Source of the DNA: an uncultured Alsobacter sp.
GTDB taxonomy: Bacteria > Pseudomonadota > Alphaproteobacteria > Rhizobiales > Beijerinckiaceae
DNA: 64,000 nucleotides
Assembly (NCBI RefSeq): GCF_945952055.1
Contig: NZ_CAMFHB010000021.1
Coordinates: 36,607-100,606 of the forward strand
Reading direction: 5' to 3'
Shown here: positions 32,011 through 42,524 of the stretch, in pieces
How positions within the stretch are numbered: the stretch's first letter is position 1
Layout of the letters: each line of letters opens with the position of its first letter
Program-made: the position numbers and the translations under genes
The notes under the pieces: model-generated
What the model was told of the DNA's origin: nothing
Seen by the model: only the letters and a program-made list of their open reading frames with translations
The model's database searches: none

Positions 32011-34257
32011 ATGGGTAAGCCGGTCGAACCGCCGTCGGGCGAAGGTGTGGAGAACGTCGATCTGAAGGCGGCGCTCGAGGAGCGTTATCTCGCCTATGCG
32101 CTGTCGACGATCATGCACCGGGCGCTGCCGGACGCGCGCGACGGGCTCAAGCCCGTGCACCGGCGCATCCTGCACGCCATGCGGCTGCTGCGGCTGGATC
32201 CGGGCACGGCCTACAAGAAGTGCGCCCGCATCGTCGGCGACGTCATCGGTAAGTTCCACCCGCATGGCGACCAGGCGGTCTACGACGCCCTGGTGCGCCT
32301 GGCACAGGATTTCGCCCAGCGCTATCCGCTGGTCGACGGGCAGGGCAATTTCGGCAACATCGACGGCGACAACGCCGCCGCCTACCGCTACACCGAGGCC
32401 CGCCTCACCGAGGTTGCGCGCCTGCTGCTGGACGGGATCGACGAGGACGCGGTCGATTTCCGCGAGACTTACAACGGCGAGGACGAGGAGCCCGTGGTGC
32501 TCCCGGCCGCCTTCCCGAACCTGCTGGCCAACGGCTCGCAGGGCATCGCGGTGGGCATGGCGACCTCGATCCCGCCGCACAACGCCGCCGAACTGTGCGA
32601 CGCGGCGCTCTACCTGATCACCCATCCCAAGGCGACGTCGGAGCAGTTGCTCACCTTCGTGCCCGGGCCCGATTTCCCCACCGGCGGCATCATCGTCGAG
32701 CCGCGGGACTCGATCCGCGAGACCTACCGCACCGGCCGAGGGTCCTTCCGCGTCCGCGCCCGCTGGACCAAGGAGGACACCGGTCGCGGCACCTGGGTCG
32801 CGGTGGTGACGGAGATCCCCTACCTCGTGCAGAAGGGCCGGCTCATCGAGAAGATGGCCGAGCTGATCAACGAGAAGAAGCTGCCTCTGCTCGCCGACAT
32901 CCGCGACGAGTCGACAGAGGACGTGCGCATCGTGCTGGAACCGCGCTCGCGCACGGTCGACCCGGCCATCCTCATGGAGTCGCTCTTCAAGCTCACCGAG
33001 CTCGAGAGCCGCATCTCCATGAACATGAACGTGCTGACCGGCGGCCTCGTGCCGCGCGTCCTCGGGCTCTCCGAGGCGCTGCGCGAATGGCTCGACCATC
33101 GCCGCGTCGTCCTGCAGCGCCGCTCGCGCTTCCGCCTCAACCAGATCGACAAGCGCCTCGAAATCGTGCGGGGCATGCTGATCGTCTACCTCGACCTCGA
33201 CACGGTGATCCGCATCATCCGTGAGGAGGACGAGCCGAAGGCCGAGCTGATGCGCCACTTCGAGCTCACCGAGGTGCAGGCCGAGGCGATCCTCAACACG
33301 CGCCTGCGCTCGCTGCGCAAGCTCGAGGAGATGGAGCTCAAGCGCGAACTCGACCAGCTCGTCGTCGAGAAGGCCCAGATCGAATCCCTGCTCGGCTCGG
33401 AGGAGCAGCAGTGGAAGACGATCAGCTGGCAGATCCGCGAGGTGAAGAAGACCTTTGGCCCCAACACCGCCATCGGCAAGCGCCGCAGCGAGTTCGCCGA
33501 GGCGCCGGAAGCGAGTGACCTCGACCTCGCCGAGGCGATGGTGGAGCGCGAGCCGCTCACCGTGGTCGTGACGCAGAAGGGCTGGATCCGCGCGCTGAAG
33601 GGCCACGTGCAGGATCTCTCGTCGGTCCAGTACAAGGGCGACGACGGGCTGAAGATCTCCTTCCACACCGAGACGACGGCCCGCATCCTGGTGCTCGCCA
33701 CCAACGGCAAGATCTTCACGCTGGAAGCCTCGAAGCTGCCCGGCGGTCGCGGCTTCGGCGACCCCGTCCGGCTGCTCGCCGACATCGACGAGGGCGCCGA
33801 GATCATCGACGTGTGGCCGCACCGGCCCGGCGTGAAGCTGCTGGTCGTGTCCACCGAGGGACGCGGCTTCGTGGCGCCGGGCGACGACGTCATCGCCAAC
33901 ACCCGCAAGGGCAAGAACGTCCTCACGGTCGACGCCCCCTACACGACCGCGCTCGCCGTGCCGGCGGAGGGCGACCATGTCGCCATCGTCGGCGAGAACC
34001 GCAAGCTGCTGGTCTTCCCGCTGGCCCAGGTCCCGGAGATGGGCCGCGGCAAGGGCGTGCGCCTGCAGCGCTACAAGGACGGCAACATGTCCGACGCCAA
34101 GGTGTTCAAGCTGGAGGACGGCCTCACCTGGACCGACACCTCCGGCCGCACCTGGACCGTGTCCCAGGCGGACCTGCGCGAATGGATCGGCAATCGCGCC
34201 GAAGCCGGCCGCCTGCCGCCCAAGGGCTTCCCGAAGTCGAACAAGTTCTCGGGGTGA
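32011..34257 (+). CDS. parC: DNA topoisomerase IV subunit A
   Basis: DNA-cleaving subunit of topoisomerase IV, partner of ParE at 4.5-6.6 kb. It has 748 aa. The breakage-reunion domain contains [27 protein letters not shown] and the catalytic tyrosine Y127 in [11 protein letters not shown] coiled-coil region around residues 410-470 and a beta-pinwheel C-terminal domain follow. The residue equivalent to the quinolone-contacting Ser of GyrA/ParC (after HPHGD) is Gln88. ATG 32011 gives the usual family N-terminus ([19 protein letters not shown]). It is preceded by fic and followed by a secreted-protein gene on the same strand. Confidence 0.95.
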   Translation: MGKPVEPPSGEGVENVDLKAALEERYLAYALSTIMHRALPDARDGLKPVHRRILHAMRLLRLDPGTAYKKCARIVGDVIGKFHPHGDQAVYDALVRLAQDFAQRYPLVDGQGNFGNIDGDNAAAYRYTEARLTEVARLLLDGIDEDAVDFRETYNGEDEEPVVLPAAFPNLLANGSQGIAVGMATSIPPHNAAELCDAALYLITHPKATSEQLLTFVPGPDFPTGGIIVEPRDSIRETYRTGRGSFRVRARWTKEDTGRGTWVAVVTEIPYLVQKGRLIEKMAELINEKKLPLLADIRDESTEDVRIVLEPRSRTVDPAILMESLFKLTELESRISMNMNVLTGGLVPRVLGLSEALREWLDHRRVVLQRRSRFRLNQIDKRLEIVRGMLIVYLDLDTVIRIIREEDEPKAELMRHFELTEVQAEAILNTRLRSLRKLEEMELKRELDQLVVEKAQIESLLGSEEQQWKTISWQIREVKKTFGPNTAIGKRRSEFAEAPEASDLDLAEAMVEREPLTVVVTQKGWIRALKGHVQDLSSVQYKGDDGLKISFHTETTARILVLATNGKIFTLEASKLPGGRGFGDPVRLLADIDEGAEIIDVWPHRPGVKLLVVSTEGRGFVAPGDDVIANTRKGKNVLTVDAPYTTALAVPAEGDHVAIVGENRKLLVFPLAQVPEMGRGKGVRLQRYKDGNMSDAKVFKLEDGLTWTDTSGRTWTVSQADLREWIGNRAEAGRLPPKGFPKSNKFSG

Positions 34258-34337
34258 GCCACCTCGGCCTTGAGCGTCCGCACCCGTCCCGGTAGCGTGG
34301 GGGTGGATCAGACGTTCCATCGGGGGAGTTCGCGACC

Positions 34338-34901
34338 ATGTCTCTGCGTTTCATCGGGCCGGTCTCGGCCATCCTTCTGATGGGAGCCACCGGCTTCGCC
34401 CACGCCGCCGACGTCGACATCGTCGCCGTGTTCGGCAAGGCCGCGTCGGAGAACCGGGTCGGCATCGCCAAGAAGACCAAGCCCGTGGACGGGCGCCCGG
34501 CCAAGGCCGGCGAGGTGGTCGTCACCATCATCAAGAACGAGGGCGTCGAGACGAAGAGCAAGCCGGCCGAGGCCGGCGACCTCGTGGTGCGCAACCGCTG
34601 CCCGGAGACCGGCAACGAGGAGTATCTCGTCAAGGCGAACCGGGTGAAGGATCGCTACAGCGAGGCCAAGGGTGCGGCCGACAAGGACGGCTGGCAGGAG
34701 TACGAGCCCAAGGGCTCCGACATGAAGTTCTTCGTCGTCACCGCGGCGGACGGCGAGCTCGCCTTCCAGGCGCCCTGGGGCGAAGCGATGAAGGCCATCC
34801 CGGGCGACACCATCGTCCAGGACCCCGCCAATCCGAAGGACACGTACCGGATCGCGGCGGCGTCCTGGAAGTGCACCTACAACGTCACCAAGGCGCCGTG
34901 A
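34338..34901 (+). CDS. Secreted protein with PGDYG-like repeats
   Basis: A 187 aa exported protein with signal peptide (MSLRFIGPVSAILLMG, cleavage near AHAAD). The mature part shows two related halves, each with a GD-containing strand followed by a Tyr-rich strand: AGDLVVRNRCPETGNEEYLV with VKDRYS, and IPGDTIVQDPANPKDTYRIA with CTYNV. This pattern resembles the PGDYG family, a small uncharacterised fold, but the match is by eye. The two cysteines (NRC and WKC) could form a disulfide. ATG 34338 follows GGGGGAG. It lies 80 bases after parC, and a hairpin follows it. Confidence 0.65.
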   Translation: MSLRFIGPVSAILLMGATGFAHAADVDIVAVFGKAASENRVGIAKKTKPVDGRPAKAGEVVVTIIKNEGVETKSKPAEAGDLVVRNRCPETGNEEYLVKANRVKDRYSEAKGAADKDGWQEYEPKGSDMKFFVVTAADGELAFQAPWGEAMKAIPGDTIVQDPANPKDTYRIAAASWKCTYNVTKAP

Positions 34902-34916
34902 GGCGGGTCTGAACCC

Positions 34917-34943
34917 TGCGGCGCTTCCTGGGGAAACGCCGCA
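34917..34943 (+). terminator. Hairpin downstream of the PGDYG-like gene
   Basis: TGCGGCGCTTCC pairs with GGAAACGCCGCA around a 3-base loop (12-position stem, one C-A mismatch). No T-run follows, so it may be a weak terminator or a 3'-end protecting structure between convergent genes. Confidence 0.45.
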
Positions 34944-35010
34944 AGGTCTTGAATCCATGGCGGCCGCGCGTCCTGCGAAGAGGCAGGATGCGGCCGGTCC
35001 GCGGCTCGCC

Positions 35011-35262
35011 CTAGGCGTCGTATCCCAGCCGGCTGTCCAGCGGCGGGGCGGGCAGGAAGAAGAGCCCCACCTTGCGGTGATAGATGCGGCCGAGCGTCCG
35101 CAGCTGGCACAGCGTGGGGCGCGCCGTGCCGTGCTCCCAGGCGTCGACGGTATCGACCCCGACGCCCAGGCTTTCCGCCGCGTCCTGAAGGGTGAGGTGC
35201 GCGGTGGTGCGTGCCCACGCGAGCAGGCCTGGACCCATCAGGTCCATCAGATCGTACGTCAT
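35011..35262 (-). CDS. Small XRE-type helix-turn-helix regulator
   Basis: DNA-binding protein of 83 aa. The helix-turn-helix is at residues 22-50 (LTLQDAAESLGVGVDTVDAW, then EHGTARPTLCQL). The following RTLGRIYHRKVGLFFLPAPP is the connector seen in XRE/ImmA-IrrE (COG2856) proteins, where a metallopeptidase domain would follow; here the protein stops. It could be a stand-alone antitoxin-like regulator or the residue of a longer gene. ATG 35262 gives family length; the upstream extension to 35520 lacks coding character. No toxin gene is adjacent. It is convergent with the secreted-protein gene. Confidence 0.72.
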   Translation of the reverse strand: MTYDLMDLMGPGLLAWARTTAHLTLQDAAESLGVGVDTVDAWEHGTARPTLCQLRTLGRIYHRKVGLFFLPAPPLDSRLGYDA

Positions 35263-35544
35263 GGTGCGTTCCAGGGTCGTTCGACGGGAGAACGTCCGTC
35301 GGTTCAGGTCCGCCGACGGGACCGAGCAATGTCGATGCAGGCTGAATATGCGCAGGCAGACCAGTGAAGCAGGGCCACCCGGTCCGGGGTGGCAGTCGAT
35401 CTGCGAATCGATGCGGCAGTCACGATGTGAAGGTAGTTGGACGGTCAAGACCGTCAAGCAGCGATTGTGTCGCAGCAAGTAGACACGCGCGCTAGACTGC
35501 CAGGCTACAGGGTATTGCAACCCTGGATACGTAATCCGCGGCCT
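35263..35544. promoter_or_regulatory. Intergenic region with inverted repeats upstream of the XRE gene
   Basis: 282 bases between the end of the protein-arginyl/leucyl transferase gene and the XRE gene start. It contains the palindrome GACGGTC-AA-GACCGTC at 35440-35455, a possible regulator site, and a CCACCC/GGGTGG hairpin at 35375-35392. No coding frame of credible composition is present. Confidence 0.4.
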
Positions 35545-36291
35545 TCAGCCCACCCGATGCCATCCGCCGGGGAGCAGTCGCTCCTGCGGCAGGAAGCGCG
35601 ACTTGTAGCCCATCTTGGTGGAGCCCTCGACCCAGTAGCCCAGGTACACGTGGGGCAGGCCCATTCGCCGGGCGCGGACGATGTGGTCGAGGATCATCAT
35701 CGTCCCGAGACTCCGGTCGGCGAGATCGGGGTCGTAGAACGAGTAGACCATCGACAGGCCGTCGGCGAGCACGTCGGTCAGCGCCGAGGCGATGAGCGGT
35801 CCCTGGCCGCGGCCATGGATCGCCGTGTCAGGCCCGCGGCGGCGATACTCGACCATGCGGGTCTCGACATGGCTGTCCTCCACCATCATGGCGAAGTCCA
35901 GCGCGGTCATGTCCGCCATCCCGCCATGGGCGTGGCGCGCGTCGAGGTAGTGCCGGAACAGCGAATACTGCTCGGAGGTGGGTTCGTTCGGCCGCATGTC
36001 GCCGACGAGATCCTCGTTGGCTTCCATCACGCGGCGCATGTTGCGCGAGACGACGAAGTCGTCCACCAGGACCCGGACCGACACGCAGGCGCGGCACCCG
36101 TCGCAGGCCGGCCGGTAGGCGATGGTCTGGGAGCGACGAAAGCCGCCGTGGGTCAGGACGTCGTTGAGTTCGCCGGCCCGCCGGCCGATCAGGTGGGTGA
36201 ACACCTTGCGCTCCTGGCGGCCCGGCAGATAGGGGCAGGACGTCGGAGCGGTGAGGTAGAACTGCGGTTGGTCCCGGGCCTGCGTGGTCAA
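35545..36291 (-). CDS. bpt: Aspartate/glutamate leucyltransferase (arginyltransferase-like)
   Basis: Aminoacyl-tRNA-protein transferase of the N-end rule pathway that adds Leu (Bpt) or Arg (Ate1-like) to proteins with N-terminal Asp or Glu, marking them for ClpS/ClpAP. It has 248 aa. The N-terminal cysteine motifs are CPYLPG and [13 protein letters not shown]; the C-terminal catalytic region includes [20 protein letters not shown] and [15 protein letters not shown]. The start is TTG at 36291, after AGGACCGAGGG. Bacterial forms of this length are usually leucyltransferases, but substrate choice is inferred only from family. It follows an RDD protein gene by 82 bases in the hemB-led minus-strand run. 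Confidence 0.9.
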   Translation of the reverse strand: MTTQARDQPQFYLTAPTSCPYLPGRQERKVFTHLIGRRAGELNDVLTHGGFRRSQTIAYRPACDGCRACVSVRVLVDDFVVSRNMRRVMEANEDLVGDMRPNEPTSEQYSLFRHYLDARHAHGGMADMTALDFAMMVEDSHVETRMVEYRRRGPDTAIHGRGQGPLIASALTDVLADGLSMVYSFYDPDLADRSLGTMMILDHIVRARRMGLPHVYLGYWVEGSTKMGYKSRFLPQERLLPGGWHRVG

Positions 36292-36373
36292 CCCTCGGTC
36301 CTTTCTTGGACGGCGCAGCGTCTGCCGACGGTGCAGGATAGCACTGGAGCCGCGTGGCTCAAGGGGACCGTGC

Positions 36374-36850
36374 TCACGATCCCCGGCGCACCGCGATCAG
36401 CCCGGCGAGGAGGTCGTGCAGCAGGCGCCGGTCGTCCCGCAGGAGGCCGACGAGCAGGACGAACGGCGTCAGCGCGCTCACGGACACGTAGAAGAACAGG
36501 GCGTGCACGGCGGCGACGACGAACGGCGCCGTCTGCCCGGACACCGTGCGGATCTCCACCCCGAACATCCGCATGCCCCAGGTCCCGCGCTTGCGCCCCG
36601 AGATGGTGAGGGCGTTGTAGAGCACGGCCACGATCGGGAAGAGCGGCGCGATCAGGAACCAGGACAGGCCGAAGGTCACGAAGCCGAGCACCAGAAGCAC
36701 GACGACGAACATCAGCCACAGGATGCCGATGGCGATGAAGTCCACGCAGAAGGCGGCGACCCGCGAGCCCAGCATGCCACGGGTGTCGGGCACCGCGTCG
36801 AAGACGGGGCCGCGCACGATGGGAGGAACCTGCGACATCGATGTATTCAT
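36374..36850 (-). CDS. RDD-family membrane protein
   Basis: Small inner-membrane protein of 158 aa with about three transmembrane helices. The RDD family signature is present as the Arg in [20 protein letters not shown] near residue 29, the second helix segment around residues 50-75, and [17 protein letters not shown]. The late [19 protein letters not shown] contains the Asp-Asp-Arg cluster. Function in general is unclear; some RDD proteins are ion exchangers. ATG 36850 is chosen, with a second ATG four codons later. It lies between threonine ammonia-lyase and the transferase gene; a hemB, RDD, transferase order is common in Hyphomicrobiales. Confidence 0.85.
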   Translation of the reverse strand: MNTSMSQVPPIVRGPVFDAVPDTRGMLGSRVAAFCVDFIAIGILWLMFVVVLLVLGFVTFGLSWFLIAPLFPIVAVLYNALTISGRKRGTWGMRMFGVEIRTVSGQTAPFVVAAVHALFFYVSVSALTPFVLLVGLLRDDRRLLHDLLAGLIAVRRGS

Positions 36851-36909
36851 CCGCGCTGCTGGCCGACCGGGGTCGGGACGTTCAAGAGATGGCGAGTCTA
36901 CGCCCTTTA

Positions 36910-38142
36910 TCAACCTGTAGCATTGCTGCGGCGGTCGATCCGGCGGGGCGCGAAGCCGTCGGCCTCCAGCGCCGCGACGATCGCCTGCGTGTGCGCGGCG
37001 CCGCGGGTCTCGATGGTGAGGTCGAGCGTCACGCCCTTGGCCGGCACGTCGAGGAAGAGCCTGCCGTGCGACACCTCGAGGATGTTGGCGCCCAGCCCGC
37101 CCAGGCGCGAGGCGATCTGGCCCAGAAGGCCCGGCCGGTCGGGCAGGGCGATGCGCAGCGAGGCGATCCGCTGGTCGCGTTCCAGCGACCGGATCATGAT
37201 GGAGGCAAGCAGGCGGGCGTCGATGTTGCCGCCGCACAGCACGAGCCCCACCTTCCGCCCGGCGAACCGGGCGGGATCGGCCAGCACCGCCGCCAGCCCC
37301 GCCGCGCCGGCGCCCTCCGCCATGGTCCGGGCCTGCGTCGCGTAGGCGTTCACCGCCGTCTCGATCTGCACCTCGTCGACGAGCAGGATGCCTGAGGTGA
37401 GGTCGCGGATGATCGGGGTCGTGAGCGCGCCGACCGCCTTCACGGCGATGCCCTCGGCCAGGGTCGGTCCGCCGACCGGCCGCTCCTCGCCGTCGATGGC
37501 GTTCAGCATGGCGGGATAGAGCGCCGCCTCCACACCCACCACGTCGATCGAGGGCTTCACCGCCTTGGCCGCCACGGCCATGCCGGCGCACAGCCCGCCG
37601 CCGCCGATCGGGACGACCAGGACGTCGAGGTCCGGCACATCCTCCAGCATCTCCAGGGCTATCGTCCCTTGCCCGGCAATCACGGCCGGATCGTCGTAGG
37701 GGTGCACCAGGACGGCGCCGGTGCCGGCCATCAGCTCCTCGACGCGCTGCCAGGACTCGATGAGCGTGTCCCCGTGGATGACGACAGTGGCGCCGTGGGC
37801 CCGCGTGTTCTCCACCTTCACGATCGGCGTGCCGTTCGGCATGACGATAGTGGCGGGAATGCCGAGCCTTGCGGCGTGGTAGGCGACGGCCTGGGCGTGG
37901 TTGCCGGCGGACATGGCGACCACGCCGCGCCGCCGCTCGTCCTCCGACAGCCGGGACAGCCTGACGAGTGCGCCCCGCTCCTTGAAGGCGCCCGTCGTCT
38001 GCATGGTCTCGTACTTGACGATGATCTGCGTGCCGGCGAGCCGGCTGAGACCGGGCGCGGGCAGCGTGGGCGTGCGCAGCACCTGGCCGTCGAGCAGGCG
38101 CGCGGCCGCCCGGATGTCGTCGATCGTGACCGCATGGGCCAT
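36910..38142 (-). CDS. ilvA: Threonine ammonia-lyase
   Basis: PLP-dependent enzyme that deaminates threonine to 2-oxobutanoate. It has 410 aa. The PLP lysine is in TGAFKERGAL near residue 54, the phosphate-binding glycine loop is VPIGGGGLCAG, and MSAGNHAQAVAYHA gives the substrate loop. The C-terminal ACT-type regulatory domain (LRIALPDRPGLLGQIASRLG) is single, as in the shorter form of the enzyme, rather than the double domain of E. coli IlvA. It follows the LivH-like permease by only 12 bases, so an operon link between branched-chain amino acid transport and threonine breakdown toward isoleucine is plausible. Confidence 0.9.
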   Translation of the reverse strand: MAHAVTIDDIRAAARLLDGQVLRTPTLPAPGLSRLAGTQIIVKYETMQTTGAFKERGALVRLSRLSEDERRRGVVAMSAGNHAQAVAYHAARLGIPATIVMPNGTPIVKVENTRAHGATVVIHGDTLIESWQRVEELMAGTGAVLVHPYDDPAVIAGQGTIALEMLEDVPDLDVLVVPIGGGGLCAGMAVAAKAVKPSIDVVGVEAALYPAMLNAIDGEERPVGGPTLAEGIAVKAVGALTTPIIRDLTSGILLVDEVQIETAVNAYATQARTMAEGAGAAGLAAVLADPARFAGRKVGLVLCGGNIDARLLASIMIRSLERDQRIASLRIALPDRPGLLGQIASRLGGLGANILEVSHGRLFLDVPAKGVTLDLTIETRGAAHTQAIVAALEADGFAPRRIDRRSNATG

Positions 38143-38154
38143 GGCCAGTCCGCC

Positions 38155-39501
38155 TCAGACCCGGCGGGGGAGCAGGTCGCCGAAGCCCTTGAGCCCGCCG
38201 GGTCGCAGGGCCAGGACGATGGCCAGCAGCGCGAAGACGGCGATGTCGCGCGACTCGATGGGCATCGTGGCGGACCATAGCGCCTCGGCAAGGCCGATCA
38301 CGAGTCCGCCGGCCAGCGCGCCTCCCGGCGAGCCGATGCCGCCCACGACCGCGGCGACCAGCGCCTTGAGCCCGAGCACCAGTCCCATGCCGTAGCCCAG
38401 CCCCCCGTAGTAGCCCGTCATGACGACGCCGGCGAAACCGGCGAGTGCGCTGGACAGCGCGAAGGTGCCACCGAAGATGCGCCAGCGGTCGACCCCGAAC
38501 AGCGCCGCCGTGAGCGGGTCGTCCGCATAGGCGCGCCAGGCCCGCCCGAAGCCGGTGCGCCGCATCACGACGAGCACGCCGGCCGCCGCCACAGCGCAGC
38601 CGAGCGCCGAGGTGAGGCCGACGGGCGTGACGGTGGTGACGAAGCTGCCGGCGCGCATCAGGGCGATCGGCGTGTTGAACACCGGCGGGATCCAGCGCAG
38701 GTCACTGCCCTGGGCGATGCGCAGGTATTCGCCCAGCACCAGCATCAGCCCCGTCGTGCCGATCAGCACGGAGAGGCCCGACGCGGTGACGAGGGGCGCC
38801 ACCACCAGTCGCCCCGCCACGGCGCCGTGCATGGTCGCGGCGACGGCCCCGAACAGGGCCGCCAGGGCGAGCCCCGCCACCGGGTGCTCGATGCCGACCT
38901 GCAAGGCGAAGAAGACGCCGAGCATGGCGCCGTAGCCGCCGATGGCGGCGATCTCCCCGAAGCCGAAGACGATGCGCCCGACGAGGCCGTAGATCAGGGA
39001 GTAGCTCGCCGCCAGCAGGGCGTAGACGCCGGCCTGGGGGAGGGCGCCCAGGAACTGCTGGACCCCGTAGGCGACCGCGCGCGGCACCTCGGGCAAGGCC
39101 TGGCCGGAGCCGATGCCGGCAGGATCGAGCAGCGTGAAGTCGGGTGCGCCGAGATAGAAGCGCCGCAGGAAGTAGTCGGCCGACTGGGACAGCGGGCCGG
39201 CCTCCGTCCCCACCGCCAGGAGTTCGAGCTTGTTGCGCGACAGTCCGGCTCCCGAGAAGGTGCAGGTGACGGCACGGTTGCGGACGGGCAGGCCGGGCTG
39301 GCGGGCCGTGTAGAAAATGCGCAGTTCCCGGGCCTGCGCGAGCGGCACGGTGCGGGTGATCGCGAGCACCGCGTCCGCCGGATTGAGCGCCGGGATGAGC
39401 GTGCGGCAGATGCGCGCCTGGTCGGCGTCGATCACCGACGAGCAGGCCGCCAGCGCGCCCAGCGCGAGAAGGCACGCCAGGACAAGACACCGCCGGAGCA
39501 T
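38155..39501 (-). CDS. LivH-type ABC permease with N-terminal lipoprotein-like extension
   Basis: Integral membrane permease of branched-chain amino acid ABC importers, 448 aa (LivH is about 300). Residues about 150-448 carry the LivH fold: LLAASYSLIYGLVGRIVFGF, then GRAWRAYADDPLTAALFGVD (the EAA-like coupling loop) and GLKALVAAVVGGIGSPGGAL. The first about 145 residues are extra: a signal sequence with lipobox LALGALAACSS and a soluble domain with two further cysteines (ARIC and AVTC). No livM, livG, livF or binding protein is adjacent. It sits between hemB (27 bases) and threonine ammonia-lyase (12 bases). The extension could act as a tethered receptor; this is inference. Confidence 0.82.
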   Translation of the reverse strand: MLRRCLVLACLLALGALAACSSVIDADQARICRTLIPALNPADAVLAITRTVPLAQARELRIFYTARQPGLPVRNRAVTCTFSGAGLSRNKLELLAVGTEAGPLSQSADYFLRRFYLGAPDFTLLDPAGIGSGQALPEVPRAVAYGVQQFLGALPQAGVYALLAASYSLIYGLVGRIVFGFGEIAAIGGYGAMLGVFFALQVGIEHPVAGLALAALFGAVAATMHGAVAGRLVVAPLVTASGLSVLIGTTGLMLVLGEYLRIAQGSDLRWIPPVFNTPIALMRAGSFVTTVTPVGLTSALGCAVAAAGVLVVMRRTGFGRAWRAYADDPLTAALFGVDRWRIFGGTFALSSALAGFAGVVMTGYYGGLGYGMGLVLGLKALVAAVVGGIGSPGGALAGGLVIGLAEALWSATMPIESRDIAVFALLAIVLALRPGGLKGFGDLLPRRV

Positions 39502-39528
39502 GGCGCGGTCCGGCCCCGGCCCCGTCGG

Positions 39529-40620
<1,092 letters not shown>

Positions 40621-40778
40621 TCATCGGCATCGGCGGATGGCGAGTCGTAGCACCGATCCGCACGCCGCCGAAAGACAGCGGTTCGCAGGGAGTGTGGCGG
40701 GCCTTGCCCGCGTTGACGGCCGAGGGTGGCGCGGGCTAACTCGCCGTCGGCGTGGTTAATGGACCGAGCGGAACGGCG

Positions 40779-41864
40779 ATGGCGAGCGTGACGGCCGAAA
40801 CCGGGCAGGAGCCCGAGGTGATCTGCACGCGCCAGGGGGCGGCCGGCCACATCCTCCTCAACCGGCCGCAGGCGCTGAACGCCGTGAATCTCGCCATGGT
40901 GCGCACCATCCACGCGGCCCTCGACGCCTGGGCCGAGGACGCCGCGGTCACGCGCATCGTTGTGGAAGGCGCGGGCGGCAAGGCGTTCTGCGCGGGCGGC
41001 GACATCCGCACCCTGCACGATCTCGGCAAGGCCGGGCGGGTGGACGAGGCGCGTGCCTTCTGGCGCGAGGAATACGAGCTCAACATCCGCATCAAGGCCT
41101 ATCCCAAGCCCTACGTGGCGCTGGTCGATGGAATCGTCATGGGCGGCGGGGTCGGGCTGTCGATTCTCGGCAGCCACCGCGTGGCCGGCGAGCGCTGGCT
41201 CTTCGCCATGCCCGAGGTCGGCATCGGATTCTTTCCCGACGTCGGCGCCACCTGGTTCCTGCCGCGCCTGCCGGGCGCGACGGGGCGCTGGATCGCGCTG
41301 ACCGGAACGAGGCTCAAGCAGGGCGACAGCCTCGCCCTGGGCCTGGCGACGCACGCGGTGCCGTCGGCCGCCTTCGCCGCCGTTCGCGACGCGCTGTGCG
41401 CGGGCGAGCCGATCGATGCCGTGCTGGCGCGCCACGCCATGGCGCCGCCCCCGGCGGCCGCGCTGTCCACCGACGATCGCGCCGTCATCGACCGCTGCTT
41501 TGCCGCCGACGAACCGCTGGCGATCCTGGCGGCTCTCGACAGCGAGGCCGCGCGGGGCTCCACCTTCGCCGCCGAGACCGCCGGCACCCTCCGGGCCCGT
41601 TCGCCCAACAGCGTCGCCATCGCGCTCGAACAGATCAAGCGCGGCGCGGACCTCGATTTCCCCGCGGCGATGCGCCTGGAGTTCCGCATCGCCTCGCGCA
41701 TCTCCGACACGCCCGACTTCTTCGAAGGCGTGAGGGCGGTGGTCATCGACAAGGACCAGAATCCGCGCTGGTCGCCCGCCAGCCTGCAGGACCTGCGCCC
41801 GCAGGACACCGCGCGCTACTTCGCGCCGCTCCCCGACGAACTCGTCGGCGACGGGAAGCGCTGA
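40779..41864 (+). CDS. 3-hydroxyisobutyryl-CoA hydrolase / enoyl-CoA hydratase family
   Basis: Crotonase-fold enzyme of 361 aa. The oxyanion-hole segments are GGKAFCAGGDIRTLHDL and MGGGVGLSILGSHR. The catalytic-region MPEVGIGFFPDVGATWFLPR is typical of 3-hydroxyisobutyryl-CoA hydrolases of valine breakdown, and the length agrees (crotonases are about 260 aa, HIBCH about 350-370). ATG 40779 is chosen over GTG 40752. It is divergent from hemB across about 190 bases with no clear site. A small membrane protein gene follows after 27 bases, possibly in the same transcript. Confidence 0.86.
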   Translation: MASVTAETGQEPEVICTRQGAAGHILLNRPQALNAVNLAMVRTIHAALDAWAEDAAVTRIVVEGAGGKAFCAGGDIRTLHDLGKAGRVDEARAFWREEYELNIRIKAYPKPYVALVDGIVMGGGVGLSILGSHRVAGERWLFAMPEVGIGFFPDVGATWFLPRLPGATGRWIALTGTRLKQGDSLALGLATHAVPSAAFAAVRDALCAGEPIDAVLARHAMAPPPAAALSTDDRAVIDRCFAADEPLAILAALDSEAARGSTFAAETAGTLRARSPNSVAIALEQIKRGADLDFPAAMRLEFRIASRISDTPDFFEGVRAVVIDKDQNPRWSPASLQDLRPQDTARYFAPLPDELVGDGKR

Positions 41865-41891
41865 CATGGCCCGCGCCGCCCGGTTCGACCG

Positions 41892-42323
41892 ATGAGCGAG
41901 CCCGTACGCCAGGGGAGGACGGGCGAGACGTCCGCGAGCCCCGCGCGCCGGATCGCGTGGGACCGTGTGCTGGTGTGGTTCATGCGGCTGGTCGCAGCCG
42001 CCTGGATCGCGAAGGGCCTGCTCTCCTGGCTGGTGATCCTGGGCGTCCAGGCGCCCGGCATCGCGCCGATGAGCACGTTGTCGACGCCCGCCCAGGCCAT
42101 GGTCGTGGTTTTCGCCGTGCTCGATCCCGTCGCGGGCGTGGGACTGTGGCTCACCAGCACCTGGGGCGGGGTCATGTGGCTCCTGGCCGTCATGGTGCAC
42201 GTGTTGCTGGCGGTGCTGCGGCCCGACGAGGCGCGCATCGGGCTGGAGGTGACGGGCGCCGAAATGGCCCTGGTGCTCACCTATGTGGGCCTGTCCTGGC
42301 TCGCCTCGCGCGAAGAGACGTGA
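41892..42323 (+). CDS. Small four-helix membrane protein (DUF6163-like)
   Basis: A 143 aa protein with about four transmembrane helices after a polar N-terminus rich in Arg and Ser. It matches, by eye and by position, a conserved but uncharacterised family found immediately upstream of ldtR in Hyphomicrobiales. Conserved-looking features are the first helix VWFMRLVAAAWIAKGLLSW and the loop LDPVAGVGLWLTSTWGGVMW. No catalytic motif is seen. The gene ends about 200 bases before ldtR, and its position suggests a link to cell-envelope remodelling. That link is inferred from context only. Confidence 0.75.
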   Translation: MSEPVRQGRTGETSASPARRIAWDRVLVWFMRLVAAAWIAKGLLSWLVILGVQAPGIAPMSTLSTPAQAMVVVFAVLDPVAGVGLWLTSTWGGVMWLLAVMVHVLLAVLRPDEARIGLEVTGAEMALVLTYVGLSWLASREET

Positions 42324-42370
42324 AGCAAACCTTCACCTCTGTACGGCCATGATCAAGCTGGTCGTGTCAT

Positions 42371-42432
42371 CGTGAATCATCGGTGAAGATCTGGCGAGAA
42401 GGCTCGCCTAATACCTAAACAGGCGATTCACG
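42371..42432. promoter_or_regulatory. Inverted CGTGAATC / GATTCACG pair upstream of ldtR
   Basis: CGTGAATC at 42371-42378 and GATTCACG at 42425-42432 are an 8-base inverted repeat 46 bases apart. ATTCACG also occurs at 44127-44133, 36 bases upstream of ldtP. They are candidate binding sites for LdtR, which is reported to control both genes in relatives. The spacing is wide, so this is tentative. Confidence 0.35.
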
Positions 42433-42524
42433 CCGTTGTTTAAACTCGTCTTCATGCCCGCGCGTTACAAGAAGGACAACAAGGCCAGACAAACATGGCC
42501 ACAGGGTATTGCAGCGAGGCACAT

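Noticed and set aside
36851..38278. Upstream extension of the RDD protein frame to over 600 codons
   Set aside because: The extension lies within the threonine ammonia-lyase gene in another frame. The RDD domain starts at the ATG at 36850.
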